Assembly: GCA_018396695.1 (NCBI GenBank)
Contig: JAGTQU010000016.1
Coordinates: 1-43,366, forward strand
From: Candidatus Bathyarchaeota archaeon
GTDB taxonomy: Archaea > Thermoproteota > Bathyarchaeia > TCS64
Length of the DNA: 43,366 nucleotides
Reading direction: 5' to 3'
In this document: in pieces, positions 1 through 8,413 of the stretch
Layout: each line of letters starts with the position of its first letter
Numbering within the stretch: position 1 is the first letter of the stretch
Program-made: the position numbers and the translations under genes
Notes under the pieces: model-generated
Seen by the model: only the letters and a program-made list of their open reading frames with translations
Databases searched by the model: none
Told to the model about the DNA's origin: nothing

Positions 1-240
1 GACCAAGAACTTCTCGTCTGGTGATTCCTCGTCATACCATGCTAAACACGCTATCAAGACAAAACCTGCACGCTTTTCACTAGTAGGTGCGGGTGCTGAA
101 ATCCCTTCCCTCAAGGCACCATAATTAACCCGAGAGTTTGAACGTCGTCCTGACTTGGGTTCATGGTAGCCCGGGAGAGATTCGAACTCTCGTGAGGAGG
201 TCCAGAGCCTCCCATCCTTGACCGCTAGATGACCGGGCTG
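1..240 (-). other. Open frame through tRNA-Gln, running off the window (possible split integrase remnant)
   Basis: On the minus strand one frame stays open for 80 codons from position 240 to the window edge. It passes in frame through the whole tRNA-Gln gene and continues with residues such as GALREGISAPAPTSEK and AWYDEESPDEKF. There is no ATG or GTG in the frame inside the window. The only possible start after the tRNA is TTG at 114-112, so the frame may be the 3' part of a gene interrupted at the tRNA. SSV-type archaeal integrases carry the tRNA 3' half (attP) inside their own gene and are split on insertion, leaving a fragment that reads out of the tRNA. That fits the layout, but I recognise no integrase motif in the visible part. 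It could also be chance or an unrelated partial gene. Confidence 0.35.
164..239 (-). tRNA. tRNA-Gln (anticodon CUG)
   Basis: The minus strand folds as a standard tRNA. The acceptor stem AGCCCGG (239-233) pairs with CCGGGCT, followed by discriminator A and an encoded CCA (166-164). The anticodon stem GGAGG/CCTCC closes the loop CTCTGGA, giving anticodon CTG, and the T arm contains GTTCGAATC. The AGCCCGG start is typical of archaeal tRNA-Gln. No intron is present. In archaea this tRNA is normally charged by way of Glu-tRNA(Gln) and amidation by GatDE (established knowledge, not seen here). Confidence 0.95.
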
Positions 241-268
241 CTACGTCTCGAATATCCTTCATCTGGGG

Positions 269-278
269 TAATATAAGC
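269..278 (-). promoter_or_regulatory. TATA box of tRNA-Gln
   Basis: Read on the minus strand the site is GCTTATATTA. It lies 30-39 nt upstream of the mature tRNA 5' end, the usual distance for an archaeal TATA element driving a tRNA gene with a short leader. Confidence 0.55.
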
Positions 279-421
279 ATAATCCATGAAATATGTGAGA
301 CCCAATATTTGTATGACTTCAATTTTATAAATTTAGAGCTTTTTAATCTTAAAGGATTCTATAAATATTTAGATGGCTCTATTATGAGAGTTTAAAATAT
401 ATAGAGAATATAGGTGAAAAC

Positions 422-439
422 CGAAAACTTTAAATATAT
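422..439 (+). promoter_or_regulatory. BRE/TATA promoter of the first TFB gene
   Basis: CGAAAACT followed by TTTAAATAT is a good archaeal BRE plus TATA box. Transcription would start near 460, leaving a leader of about 85 nt. A Shine-Dalgarno GAGGGGG at 537-543 sits 5 nt before the TTG start, so this gene is probably not leaderless. Confidence 0.55.
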
Positions 440-548
440 GAATCATGCGGAGAGTATTGCTTCACAGCACAAATATTTCTGAATTAAAAGATGAGGAATG
501 TTTGTGTAATAATTATGAAGCATCGTCCCATATGTTGAGGGGGAAGCT

Positions 549-1475
549 TTGTCTAGAAGAAGAGATAAGACAATATCTGAAGATATATGCCCTGAATGCG
601 GGAGTCGAGCTATTGTAAATGATGAGGATTCAGGGGAAGTTATCTGTAGTAATTGTGGTCTAGTTTTAACCGAATCAGTAGTTAATAAAGGCCCTGAGTG
701 GAGGGCTTTCACTCAAAGTGAGAAAGAGTCTAGGAGTAGAGTCGGCGTTCCAATATCATTTTCCGTTCATGATAAAGGGCTCACAACGATGATTGGTAGA
801 GTCGGAAGAGACGCGTTTGGGAGAAAGATTCCTTTAAAGACTAAACTACAAATGCTCAGATTACGTAAATGGCAGATAAGATCAAGGGTTCACTCGTCGA
901 TTGATAGAAACCTCGCTCAAGCCATGGCTGAGTTAGATAGATTAACAGATAAGCTTCACATCCCACCTCCCATCAAAGAAAGGGCGGCTATAATCTACAG
1001 GAAGGCTCTTGAAAAGGGGCTTGTTCGAGGACGCTCAATATCAGCCATATCTGCAGCCTCGCTCTACGCTGCTTGTCGAATCACACAGACGCCGAGGACT
1101 CTGAGAGAGATATCTAGACACAGCCCAATAGACAAGAAGGACATTGCACGGTGTTATAGGCTCCTATTGAGAGAACTTAGGATTCAGATGCCTATCCCCG
1201 AGGCCCAAATGAGGGTTCCAAAGATAGCTGCCAAAGCGGGTATAGGAGAAAAGACTCAGCGTGCAGCGATAGAGATACTCAGGAAGGCTGAAAGCCTCAA
1301 AACAACTGCTGGCAAGGATCCCATGGGTCTAGCTGCGGCAGCACTCTATATTGCATGCGTTATGAATGAAGAGAAAAGGACTCAGAAGATGATCGCTGAC
1401 GCTGCTGGTGTAACAGAGGTTACAATAAGGAATAGATATAAAGGTTTGAAGGAAGCTTTAAAGCTCGACATTTAA
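549..1475 (+). CDS. tfb: Transcription initiation factor IIB (TFB), first copy
   Basis: TFB bridges TBP at the promoter and RNA polymerase and recognises the BRE. The 308-residue protein has the N-terminal zinc ribbon (C14, C17, C33, C36), then the B-reader/linker segment with GPEWRAF and a basic HDKGLTTMIGR stretch. Two cyclin folds follow, at about 105-205 and 210-305; the second carries the recognition helix TEVTIRNRYKGLKE. The TTG start at 549 is chosen because GAGGGGG lies just upstream and the zinc ribbon begins soon after. A second, clearly different TFB lies about 11 kb downstream. It stands apart from that translation cluster and is followed by a DUF373 gene with its own promoter. 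Confidence 0.96.
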   Translation: MSRRRDKTISEDICPECGSRAIVNDEDSGEVICSNCGLVLTESVVNKGPEWRAFTQSEKESRSRVGVPISFSVHDKGLTTMIGRVGRDAFGRKIPLKTKLQMLRLRKWQIRSRVHSSIDRNLAQAMAELDRLTDKLHIPPPIKERAAIIYRKALEKGLVRGRSISAISAASLYAACRITQTPRTLREISRHSPIDKKDIARCYRLLLRELRIQMPIPEAQMRVPKIAAKAGIGEKTQRAAIEILRKAESLKTTAGKDPMGLAAAALYIACVMNEEKRTQKMIADAAGVTEVTIRNRYKGLKEALKLDI

Positions 1476-1480
1476 CAAGC

Positions 1481-1489
1481 AATATAAAT
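1481..1489 (+). promoter_or_regulatory. TATA box of the DUF373 gene
   Basis: ATATAAATA is centred about 26 nt before the TTG at 1511. This predicts a leaderless or nearly leaderless mRNA for the downstream membrane protein. Confidence 0.45.
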
Positions 1490-1510
1490 ATCGTCAACCC
1501 TTTTTTCTAA

Positions 1511-2665
1511 TTGTCCACAATGGTAACAGAGGAAAAAAGGGATCACATTCTCATCCTCTGTGTAGATCGAGATAACGACGTAGGGGAAAAAACAAAGATC
1601 CAGACTCCTATACTCGATCGAGAGGCGAATTTGAAGGCAGCAACAACCTTAGCTCTAACCGACCCTGAGGAAGCAGACGCTAATGCAATGTTCGCTGCAA
1701 TCAAGCTATACGATCAGCTTCAATCCAAAGACAGTAAAATAGAATATCACATCGCAACAATAACAGGCTCTTCTCTCGGAGGAATAGAAGCGGATAGAAA
1801 GTTAGCCAGCGAGCTCGAAAACGTCTTAAAGATCCGTCCCTCCTCTCAGGTGATTCTAGTCACAGACGGTTTCTCAGACGAATCAATCATACCGATAATA
1901 CAGTCGAGAACTTTAATAACCTCCATCTATAGGGTTGTCGTTAAACATAGTGAAAGGATTGAAGAGAGCTGGGCATTATTTTTTAAATATTTTAAAATGC
2001 TTATCAATGAACCCCACTACTCCCGATTCTTCCTAGGCGTTCCAGGGATCATGCTCATGATCCTTGGGATACTCCTAGTTTTCAACCAGCTGGAGAATGC
2101 TGGCATGGCTCTTACGTTCATCTTAGGCGCAGCTCTTCTTGTGAGAGGTTTCGGCTGGGACAAGAAGCTATCAGCGATTCGGTTCGTCCTTCCCCCCCCT
2201 GAGAGACAACTGATTCTAGCTTCACTCAGCGTTGGAATAATCGTAGCTATAGTAGGATCCTATCAAGGAGTAGTTAACGCTTCTAAATTGGTGGAGAAGG
2301 ATGCACCATACTTCTGGTTGGACTATTATTACTGGCTGCAATTGTCTCCTAGACTTATCTCAGCGTTTATTATAAGTTCGATTGATCTCATCATAATCGG
2401 AGTAATGGTCGCGTTGCTGGGAGGATTCGCATCGTATTATATACAGAAGGATCCTAAAAAATGGCAGAATCTAGTAGGCATAATAGTGGCCTTTTGGCTC
2501 CGGTTCATTCTCATAGAGTCTGCTTTTCAGCTTAGTCAACCTGACAGACCGTTAACTCTCTGGTCGCCTCTAGTGGTGATGACTTTCTGGGGTGTATTAA
2601 CCACCGTTACCGCAGTATTCTTCATTTATGGCGCCTATAAAAAGCTCCCTCCATTCAGAAAATAA
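1511..2665 (+). CDS. DUF373 family archaeal membrane protein
   Basis: This 384-residue protein matches the archaeal DUF373 family. Its cytosolic N-terminal part (about 1-165) begins ILCVDRDNDVGEKT and continues with PILDREANLKAA and a conserved DPEEADANAMFAAIKLYD stretch; the second half has several membrane helices (about 172-190, 197-212, 230-252, 283-305, 320-335, 350-373). The function of the family is not known. The acidic D-R-D-N-D motif and the repeated small-residue loops suggest a Rossmann-like fold that may bind a ligand (inference). The start could be TTG 1511 or ATG 1520. The upstream TATA box favours a leaderless start near 1511. Confidence 0.85.
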   Translation: MSTMVTEEKRDHILILCVDRDNDVGEKTKIQTPILDREANLKAATTLALTDPEEADANAMFAAIKLYDQLQSKDSKIEYHIATITGSSLGGIEADRKLASELENVLKIRPSSQVILVTDGFSDESIIPIIQSRTLITSIYRVVVKHSERIEESWALFFKYFKMLINEPHYSRFFLGVPGIMLMILGILLVFNQLENAGMALTFILGAALLVRGFGWDKKLSAIRFVLPPPERQLILASLSVGIIVAIVGSYQGVVNASKLVEKDAPYFWLDYYYWLQLSPRLISAFIISSIDLIIIGVMVALLGGFASYYIQKDPKKWQNLVGIIVAFWLRFILIESAFQLSQPDRPLTLWSPLVVMTFWGVLTTVTAVFFIYGAYKKLPPFRK

Positions 2666-2740
2666 CATTAAGGTCGAAGGTGAAACAGAATATTCAGGAT
2701 ATTAAATTCATCATTCTTTTATGTATGACATTTCAATTTA

Positions 2741-3535
2741 TTGAAGAGCAAAATGCTTCGAGGACTCCTATCCGCTCTCGGTATATACTCGATATATAGA
2801 CGCTGGTTACGATCGCAGATAAACCAAAAAAATAATCCAAAACATATTGGAATAATCCTTGATGGGAATAGGAGATGGGCGACTAGCCGGCAGCTAAATC
2901 CTTGGGAAGGACATAAGGAGGGAGCTACTAAAGTAAAGAGTTTTCTCAAATGGTGTGTAGACCTCGGGATCAAGACAGTCACTCTCTACGTGTTTTCGAC
3001 CGAGAATTTTCAAAGACCAAAAAAAGAGGTTGACGAACTTATGAAGATCGCTGAAGAGAATCTGAAAGAGGTTTTGAACTCAACCGTCATCCACCAGAAT
3101 AAAGTACGTATAAAGGCAATAGGCAGGTTGAGCATGCTCCCAGAAAGCCTGAGACAACTTATCTATAAGGTTGAAGACGCTACGAAAACATATGACAAGT
3201 TTTATCTTAATCTTGCTTTAGCATACGGAGGAAGAGCAGAGATAATCGACGCTGTAAAAAAAATTGCTCATAGCGTTGCTGAGAAAAAAATGGATTCAAG
3301 CATGATCGATGAAGCACTCTTTGAGAAATACCTTTATACTTCTTACCTCCCTCATCCAGACCCGGACTTAATAATAAGAACGTCTGGAGAATCTAGGCTT
3401 AGCGGATTTCTATTATGGCAGTCAGCCTATAGCGAACTCTTTTTTGTAGACGTCTACTGGCCCGATTTTAGAGAGATAGATTTAGAGCGAGTTTTAAGAG
3501 CGTATCAGTCTCGTCACAGACGCTTCGGAAAATGA
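2741..3535 (+). CDS. uppS: Polyprenyl (undecaprenyl-type) diphosphate synthase, cis-prenyltransferase
   Basis: The enzyme adds isopentenyl units in cis to a prenyl diphosphate, making the long lipid carrier used for glycan transfer at the membrane; archaea use it for dolichyl-type lipids. The 264-residue sequence has all family motifs: ILDGNRRWA with the catalytic Asp at 41, YVFSTENFQRP, LALAYGGRAEI, RTSGESRLSGFLLWQ and ELFFVDVYWPDF. A basic segment of about 30 residues precedes the catalytic domain. The start may be TTG 2741 or ATG 2753. Its stop codon directly abuts the stop of the convergent peptidase gene, with no base between them. Confidence 0.94.
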   Translation: MKSKMLRGLLSALGIYSIYRRWLRSQINQKNNPKHIGIILDGNRRWATSRQLNPWEGHKEGATKVKSFLKWCVDLGIKTVTLYVFSTENFQRPKKEVDELMKIAEENLKEVLNSTVIHQNKVRIKAIGRLSMLPESLRQLIYKVEDATKTYDKFYLNLALAYGGRAEIIDAVKKIAHSVAEKKMDSSMIDEALFEKYLYTSYLPHPDPDLIIRTSGESRLSGFLLWQSAYSELFFVDVYWPDFREIDLERVLRAYQSRHRRFGK

Positions 3536-4600
3536 TTAAACAGTCAAGTCTTCAATTGTTTCATCGAAATGCGTCAGTTTTTTCGGCTCTCCATTGCTCA
3601 CTAAGATAGTGTCTTCAATCCTTACTCCGCCAAATTTTGGAATATATATTCCAGGCTCATTGGTTGCTACATTTCCTGCAGTGAGAGTCTCTGAGTTTTC
3701 CTCCCCTATGGTTGGAGGCTCATGAACATCTAAGCCAATCCCATGCCCTAAAGAATGTATGAAGTAATCCCCGTAGCCTCCATTTTCAATTAGCCTCCTT
3801 GCAGCAGCATCTATTTCGCTACATTTGAAACCATCTTTGTATTTGGTTAGAGCAGTTGCCTTTGCATTCAGAACCAACTCAAGTATTTCTCTTTGCTTTT
3901 TAGTCGGCACTCCCAGAATGAAGGTTCTGGTTATATCGGATCTATAATTTTTATAGACCGCGCCTATATCCACTGTAACTAGATCACCTTCTCTAAGCCT
4001 TCTATCCGTGACATCTGCGTGGGGATAAGCAGATCTAAAACCCGAGGCTATTATTACAGGGAATGCTCGATCCTGAGCTCCGTTTCTCATCATCGCATAG
4101 ACTGCTTCAGCAGCTATCTCGTTCTCCTTCACTCCTTCTTTGAGATGTTCTCTGACGGCTTCCATCCCAATCGAGGCTAAATCCCCAGCCTTTTCAAGCA
4201 GTTTGACTTCGTCAGCGTCTTTCACTCTCCTCATCTTCCAGACAACATCTCTCCTATCTCTAAAGACTTTATCTTTGAATTTTTCTTTTATCTTATTGAA
4301 TAAGCTGAGAGGGAGCTCATCGACTCCAATAGATTTACATTCATTGTCAAGAATTTTTTCCATCAACTCTAAGAGATCCTTTTGTCTATATGGCTTGAGA
4401 CAGCAACCTCTAGATTGTTCTTTGGCAAACTCAAGGTTTAACTTAGGGAGAAGAAGCTGCGGTTCTTCTCCTCTTTTTAAGATTAATAATCCTCCACTTG
4501 TGGAACCTGAAAAATAGCATATACTTGACTCCAGACCGATGATGAAAGCATCTAACCCCTCATTTTCTAGATATCCTTCAAGCCTCTTAATTCTCATCAT
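3536..4600 (-). CDS. pepQ: M24 family Xaa-Pro peptidase (prolidase)
   Basis: This 354-residue cytosolic metallopeptidase would cleave X-Pro dipeptides. The N-terminal creatinase-like domain (about 1-120) is followed by the pita-bread M24 domain. The metal ligands are visible in order: Asp in VTVDIGAVYKNYRSD, the second Asp in SDITRTF, His in HSLGHGIGLDVHE, Glu in NEPGIYIP, and the last Glu in GGVRIEDTILV. The length fits prolidases. Tandem ATGs at 4600 and 4597 start the gene. A TATA-like TTTTAAATAAAT at about 4641-4652 lies upstream on the same strand. It faces uppS tail to tail. Confidence 0.93.
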   Translation of the reverse strand: MMRIKRLEGYLENEGLDAFIIGLESSICYFSGSTSGGLLILKRGEEPQLLLPKLNLEFAKEQSRGCCLKPYRQKDLLELMEKILDNECKSIGVDELPLSLFNKIKEKFKDKVFRDRRDVVWKMRRVKDADEVKLLEKAGDLASIGMEAVREHLKEGVKENEIAAEAVYAMMRNGAQDRAFPVIIASGFRSAYPHADVTDRRLREGDLVTVDIGAVYKNYRSDITRTFILGVPTKKQREILELVLNAKATALTKYKDGFKCSEIDAAARRLIENGGYGDYFIHSLGHGIGLDVHEPPTIGEENSETLTAGNVATNEPGIYIPKFGGVRIEDTILVSNGEPKKLTHFDETIEDLTV

Positions 4601-4788
4601 GTTTCGCTCTCATAACCTCTAGACATCTAACCTTCATAGAGATTTATTTAAAAGATTGGATTGAGAAACAAAATGACTCGACGCCAGTTTAGACAATAAT
4701 CCCACTCTAATACGTAATAATACTGGCATAAAGATGCGTTTCTCGATCGCTTATTTTGAATTGTTTAAAGGATGATAGAAAAATCGCA

Positions 4789-4841
4789 TCAGATAATCCC
4801 ATCCAGGTTCTCGTATCGATGAATGTGGATAGGATATCTGA
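4789..4841. other. Long imperfect inverted repeat in the smc leader
   Basis: TCAGATAATCCCATCC (4789-4804) can pair with GGATAGGATATCTGA (4827-4841) around a 22-nt loop, with one bulge and one mismatch. It ends 20 nt before the smc ATG and lies downstream of a TATA-like TTGTTTAAAGG at about 4761-4771. It would therefore form a hairpin in the smc 5' leader. In the minus-strand transcript the mismatch becomes a G-U pair and the stem is followed by TTTTT, so an antisense terminator or small RNA is also possible. Confidence 0.4.
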
Positions 4842-4861
4842 CATCGTAGGGGACCGGTCGT

Positions 4862-7800
4862 ATGGTATACATTAAAAAGATTATGATTAAGAACTTCAAA
4901 TCGTTCGGCAACCTGGTTAAGCTTAACTTTGAACCAGGATTCAATATCGTAACCGGTCCTAATGGCAGTGGAAAGAGCAACATTATAGATGCTGTTCAAT
5001 TCGTCCTAGGTGAGCTACATACTCGTAGGATGCGTGTATCAGACCATTCAGGTCTCATCTACGACGGGAATGAAGAGGGCGGTTCACAAAAAGCTTCCGT
5101 TGCTCAAGTAACCTTAACCTTTGAAAATACTGACAGGAATTTAGCCATCGATAAAAATCTAGTAAGCATCAGTAGAAAAGTCGACCGTCAAGGGAATAGC
5201 CAGTACTATCTCAACGGCAAGAGAGTTTCAAGACGAGCCATCTTAGATATGTTGGAGATGGCTGGAATCAGCCCAGGAGGCTACAATATCGTGCTTCAAG
5301 GTACAGCGACCAGGCTTAGCGATCTGACTCCGCAGGAGAGGATGAAAGCTTTTGAAGACCTCATAGGAATTACGGAATATGACGAAAAAAAGGCTGAAGC
5401 TAAAGAAAAGCTTTCTGAAGCTGAGAGAAAGATCGAGATCGCATCAGCTAGGATCGATGAGGTTAGAAAACGTGTCTCAGAACTCGAGGCTCAAAGAAAT
5501 GATGCTATTAAATTCCAACTTCTTCAAAATCAGGAGAACAATCTAAATGCCATCAAAACTTCATACAAATTAAATCAGCTTCAAATAGAAGCTGAAAAGA
5601 TAGGAGCGCAAATTGAAAATACGAAACGTGAGATTGAAGCGTTAGAAAAAGAAAAATCGCAACTTATCAAAGAGAGAGATTCTGCCAAAGCTTCATTTGA
5701 AGAATTCAATAAAGAAAATTCAGAAAAAGGGAATACTAGACTGCCTCTACTCAAATCAGATCTTGTTGCAAAAAAAACTCTGAAAAATTCTTTAACTTCG
5801 AGTATAAATAGCCTTGAGCGGCAAAAAAAGGTCCTTGAAGAGGATGAGAAGAATAAACTAAAAGATATAGATAATTTAAAAAATGATTTGATAGTGAAAG
5901 AACAAGAGATAAAAATAAAATCAGATAAATTAAATATTTTAGAGAATGAAATCTCAGAAAAAGAAATTTTTCTGAAAGAGTTAAATGAGAAATTAAATAC
6001 GATTAAAGAGACATCTAAATCAAACCTTAAGAAAATAGAACAATTAACAGAAATATTATCATCTCATCAAGAGATGATAAACGGATATGAAATAGAAATT
6101 AATGGGAAAAAAATAAAATATAATGCGATTAAAGAGAAGTTAGAAGAGAATGACAGGAAAAAAGAAGAAATATTAAAAGTAATTAATACACTAAAGACAA
6201 ACATAGAAAAATATAATGAACTGAAGGAGGAAGAAGCAAAAAAGCTAGAAGATTTACTGAACACCATAGAATCTCAAATAACTCATCAGAGAAATCTGAG
6301 AAATACTATACAAAACGCTAGCAAGCTTGCAAAAGATGCAGAAATAATAGTTACTCAATTTTCTGCTAAGAGAGACCTGTGGGAGAAGCTAGCAGCCGAT
6401 GAGAAAGCATATGAAAGGGTAAAAGAGATGGGTGAAGCTGGCGCTCTGAAAGGATATTATGGGGCTTTAAGGTCGCTAATAAAAGTTGATTTAAAATACC
6501 AAAGGGCAGTGATTGCATCATCTAAAGGTTGGTCTTCTGCCTTCATTTTTGATGAAATCCAAGATATCCTTGAATGTATTGAACATTTGAAAAAAAATAG
6601 ACTCGGCTCAACGAAATTTATCCCCTTAAAAAACATTCAAGAAACGGATCAAGGACACGAAGTCTCTGGAGAAGGAATAGTCGGACTTATCCCTAATCTA
6701 ATCCGTTATGACGATAAGTTCAAACCTGTAATCAACTTCGTCTGGGGAAACACAGTAATCGTTCAAGATACCTCTGCAGCTCTTGAAGCGGTTAAAAAAG
6801 GTTATATAGCGGTAACCTTATCAGGCGACGTCTATGAGTTAAAAGGAGGGATCATAGGCGGGTTCTATCAGCCTCCACCTGATGCTTCAAAACTCATCCC
6901 GAAAAAAGAATCCATTGACAACTTATCCTCGTATTTGAAATCGCTCAGAGATAGACTCATAAAAAGAATGAGTGACCTTAAGCACTCTGGTGAGGGATTA
7001 CGAAAATTCACCAAGTTTATGGAAAGTTCTCAGAAAATGATTGAAAACATAGATAAACAGATTGAGGAGACTAAAGAAAATATTAGTAGACTTGAGAAAA
7101 ATATTATCGCAATAGAAGATAAGAATAAGGAGATAAAATCAGAATTAGAGCAAGAGCAGAATCTTATAGCTACTCTTGAGGAACGTCGAAGCAAAACGCT
7201 TCAAGAGATAGAAAAAATAAAGACTGAAATCAGTGAAGTTAGAGAGTTAGCCAAACCTTCAAACACAGTAGATCTTGAGATTAGAATCAACGCTCTCAAC
7301 GCTGAGATTTCTAGCCTTCAAAATGAGAGAAACCAGCTCAGATCAGATGTCTCGATATTAACCAGTCTCGTTAATGATCTCATAAGGAGAAGGATTTCTG
7401 AGTCCGAGACTCAAGTTGAAAAATGGCGCGAAAAGATTAGAGAGGTTGAAGAAGAACGCAAAGAGGCAGAAGCAAATCTATCCAATTTAGCAGATGAAAT
7501 AAAAAATTTGGAGAAAGAGTTTGAAAAAGTGGCTTCGGAAGTAGAGGCTTCGACTCAGGTTATCGTTCAGCATCAAAAGACCTTGAAACTATTCGAGCAG
7601 AGAATAGATCATCTTGATCAAAAACGAGAAGCATTATCAAAGAAACACATGGATCTATCTTTCGAATATGAAAAACTCAAGCTGCAGATCAATCAAGTCA
7701 AAAACGATCTGTTTGCTCTAGGGTTCAATGAAAAAATCGATACATCAAACATTAACCTAGATCTTGTCGAAATAACACTATCCTCGATCAAAGCAGAGAA

Positions 7801-8413
7801 GTCTTCACTTGGAGCGATAAACCAGCTCGCTGAGTCTCAGTATGCCGAGATCGTGGGAAACTTTAAGCAGATGAGTGTTAGATTGAACGAACTTGAAGAA
7901 GAAAAAAACTCGATATTAAAGTTCATCGAAGAAGTTGAGAAAGAAAAACAGGAACACTTTATGAAAGCATTCAACGAGGTCTGCGAGAATTTCTCCACAA
8001 TATTCGCTAAACTTACAGGCGGGGGGGAGGGACGTCTAGAACTTCAGAAACCTGAAAATCCATTCTCCGGAGGCGTGGACCTTTATGTCCAGTTCCCAGG
8101 GAAGCCTATGCGATTAGTCGCTGGAGCTAGTGGGGGTGAAAGATCGGTTGCAGCTATTGCTTACCTGCTATCCATACAAAAGTTCTTGAAGGCCCCGTTC
8201 TACCTTTTTGATGAAATAGATGCTCATCTTGACGATCTAAACGTTTTAAAACTGGCTGAGACTCTTAAAGAGAATTCCGATGGCGCCCAATTCATTGTTG
8301 TGACTTTGAAGGATGCTATGGTTCAAAATGCGGAGAGAATATACGGGGTATTTAATCAGGGGGGTTCAAGCCGGGTCATTGCACTCCCCTTAAAATTGGA
8401 GGTGGTATCCTAA
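4862..8413 (+). CDS. smc: Chromosome segregation protein SMC
   Basis: SMC is the ATPase arm of the condensin complex that loops and compacts DNA with ScpA and ScpB. The 1183 residues show the full layout. The N-terminal ATPase half has Walker A GPNGSGKSN (32-40). A first coiled coil runs from about 165 to 500, a hinge at about 520-670 includes GALKGYYGALRSLI and GGIIGGFY, and a second coiled coil extends to about 1020. The C-terminal half carries signature ASGGERS (from 1089) and Walker B APFYLFDEID (about 1111-1120). The first coiled coil at 5860-6260 is much richer in A/T and in Lys/Asn/Ile codons than the rest. The scpA ATG follows the stop directly. Confidence 0.97.
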   Translation: MVYIKKIMIKNFKSFGNLVKLNFEPGFNIVTGPNGSGKSNIIDAVQFVLGELHTRRMRVSDHSGLIYDGNEEGGSQKASVAQVTLTFENTDRNLAIDKNLVSISRKVDRQGNSQYYLNGKRVSRRAILDMLEMAGISPGGYNIVLQGTATRLSDLTPQERMKAFEDLIGITEYDEKKAEAKEKLSEAERKIEIASARIDEVRKRVSELEAQRNDAIKFQLLQNQENNLNAIKTSYKLNQLQIEAEKIGAQIENTKREIEALEKEKSQLIKERDSAKASFEEFNKENSEKGNTRLPLLKSDLVAKKTLKNSLTSSINSLERQKKVLEEDEKNKLKDIDNLKNDLIVKEQEIKIKSDKLNILENEISEKEIFLKELNEKLNTIKETSKSNLKKIEQLTEILSSHQEMINGYEIEINGKKIKYNAIKEKLEENDRKKEEILKVINTLKTNIEKYNELKEEEAKKLEDLLNTIESQITHQRNLRNTIQNASKLAKDAEIIVTQFSAKRDLWEKLAADEKAYERVKEMGEAGALKGYYGALRSLIKVDLKYQRAVIASSKGWSSAFIFDEIQDILECIEHLKKNRLGSTKFIPLKNIQETDQGHEVSGEGIVGLIPNLIRYDDKFKPVINFVWGNTVIVQDTSAALEAVKKGYIAVTLSGDVYELKGGIIGGFYQPPPDASKLIPKKESIDNLSSYLKSLRDRLIKRMSDLKHSGEGLRKFTKFMESSQKMIENIDKQIEETKENISRLEKNIIAIEDKNKEIKSELEQEQNLIATLEERRSKTLQEIEKIKTEISEVRELAKPSNTVDLEIRINALNAEISSLQNERNQLRSDVSILTSLVNDLIRRRISESETQVEKWREKIREVEEERKEAEANLSNLADEIKNLEKEFEKVASEVEASTQVIVQHQKTLKLFEQRIDHLDQKREALSKKHMDLSFEYEKLKLQINQVKNDLFALGFNEKIDTSNINLDLVEITLSSIKAEKSSLGAINQLAESQYAEIVGNFKQMSVRLNELEEEKNSILKFIEEVEKEKQEHFMKAFNEVCENFSTIFAKLTGGGEGRLELQKPENPFSGGVDLYVQFPGKPMRLVAGASGGERSVAAIAYLLSIQKFLKAPFYLFDEIDAHLDDLNVLKLAETLKENSDGAQFIVVTLKDAMVQNAERIYGVFNQGGSSRVIALPLKLEVVS

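Noticed and set aside
4771-4845. Possible C/D-box small RNA (GATGATAG, CAGA, GATGA, CTGA) before smc
   Set aside because: The boxes deviate from RUGAUGA, and the D'-C' spacing of about 24 nt is far from the archaeal norm; the inverted repeat explains the signal better.
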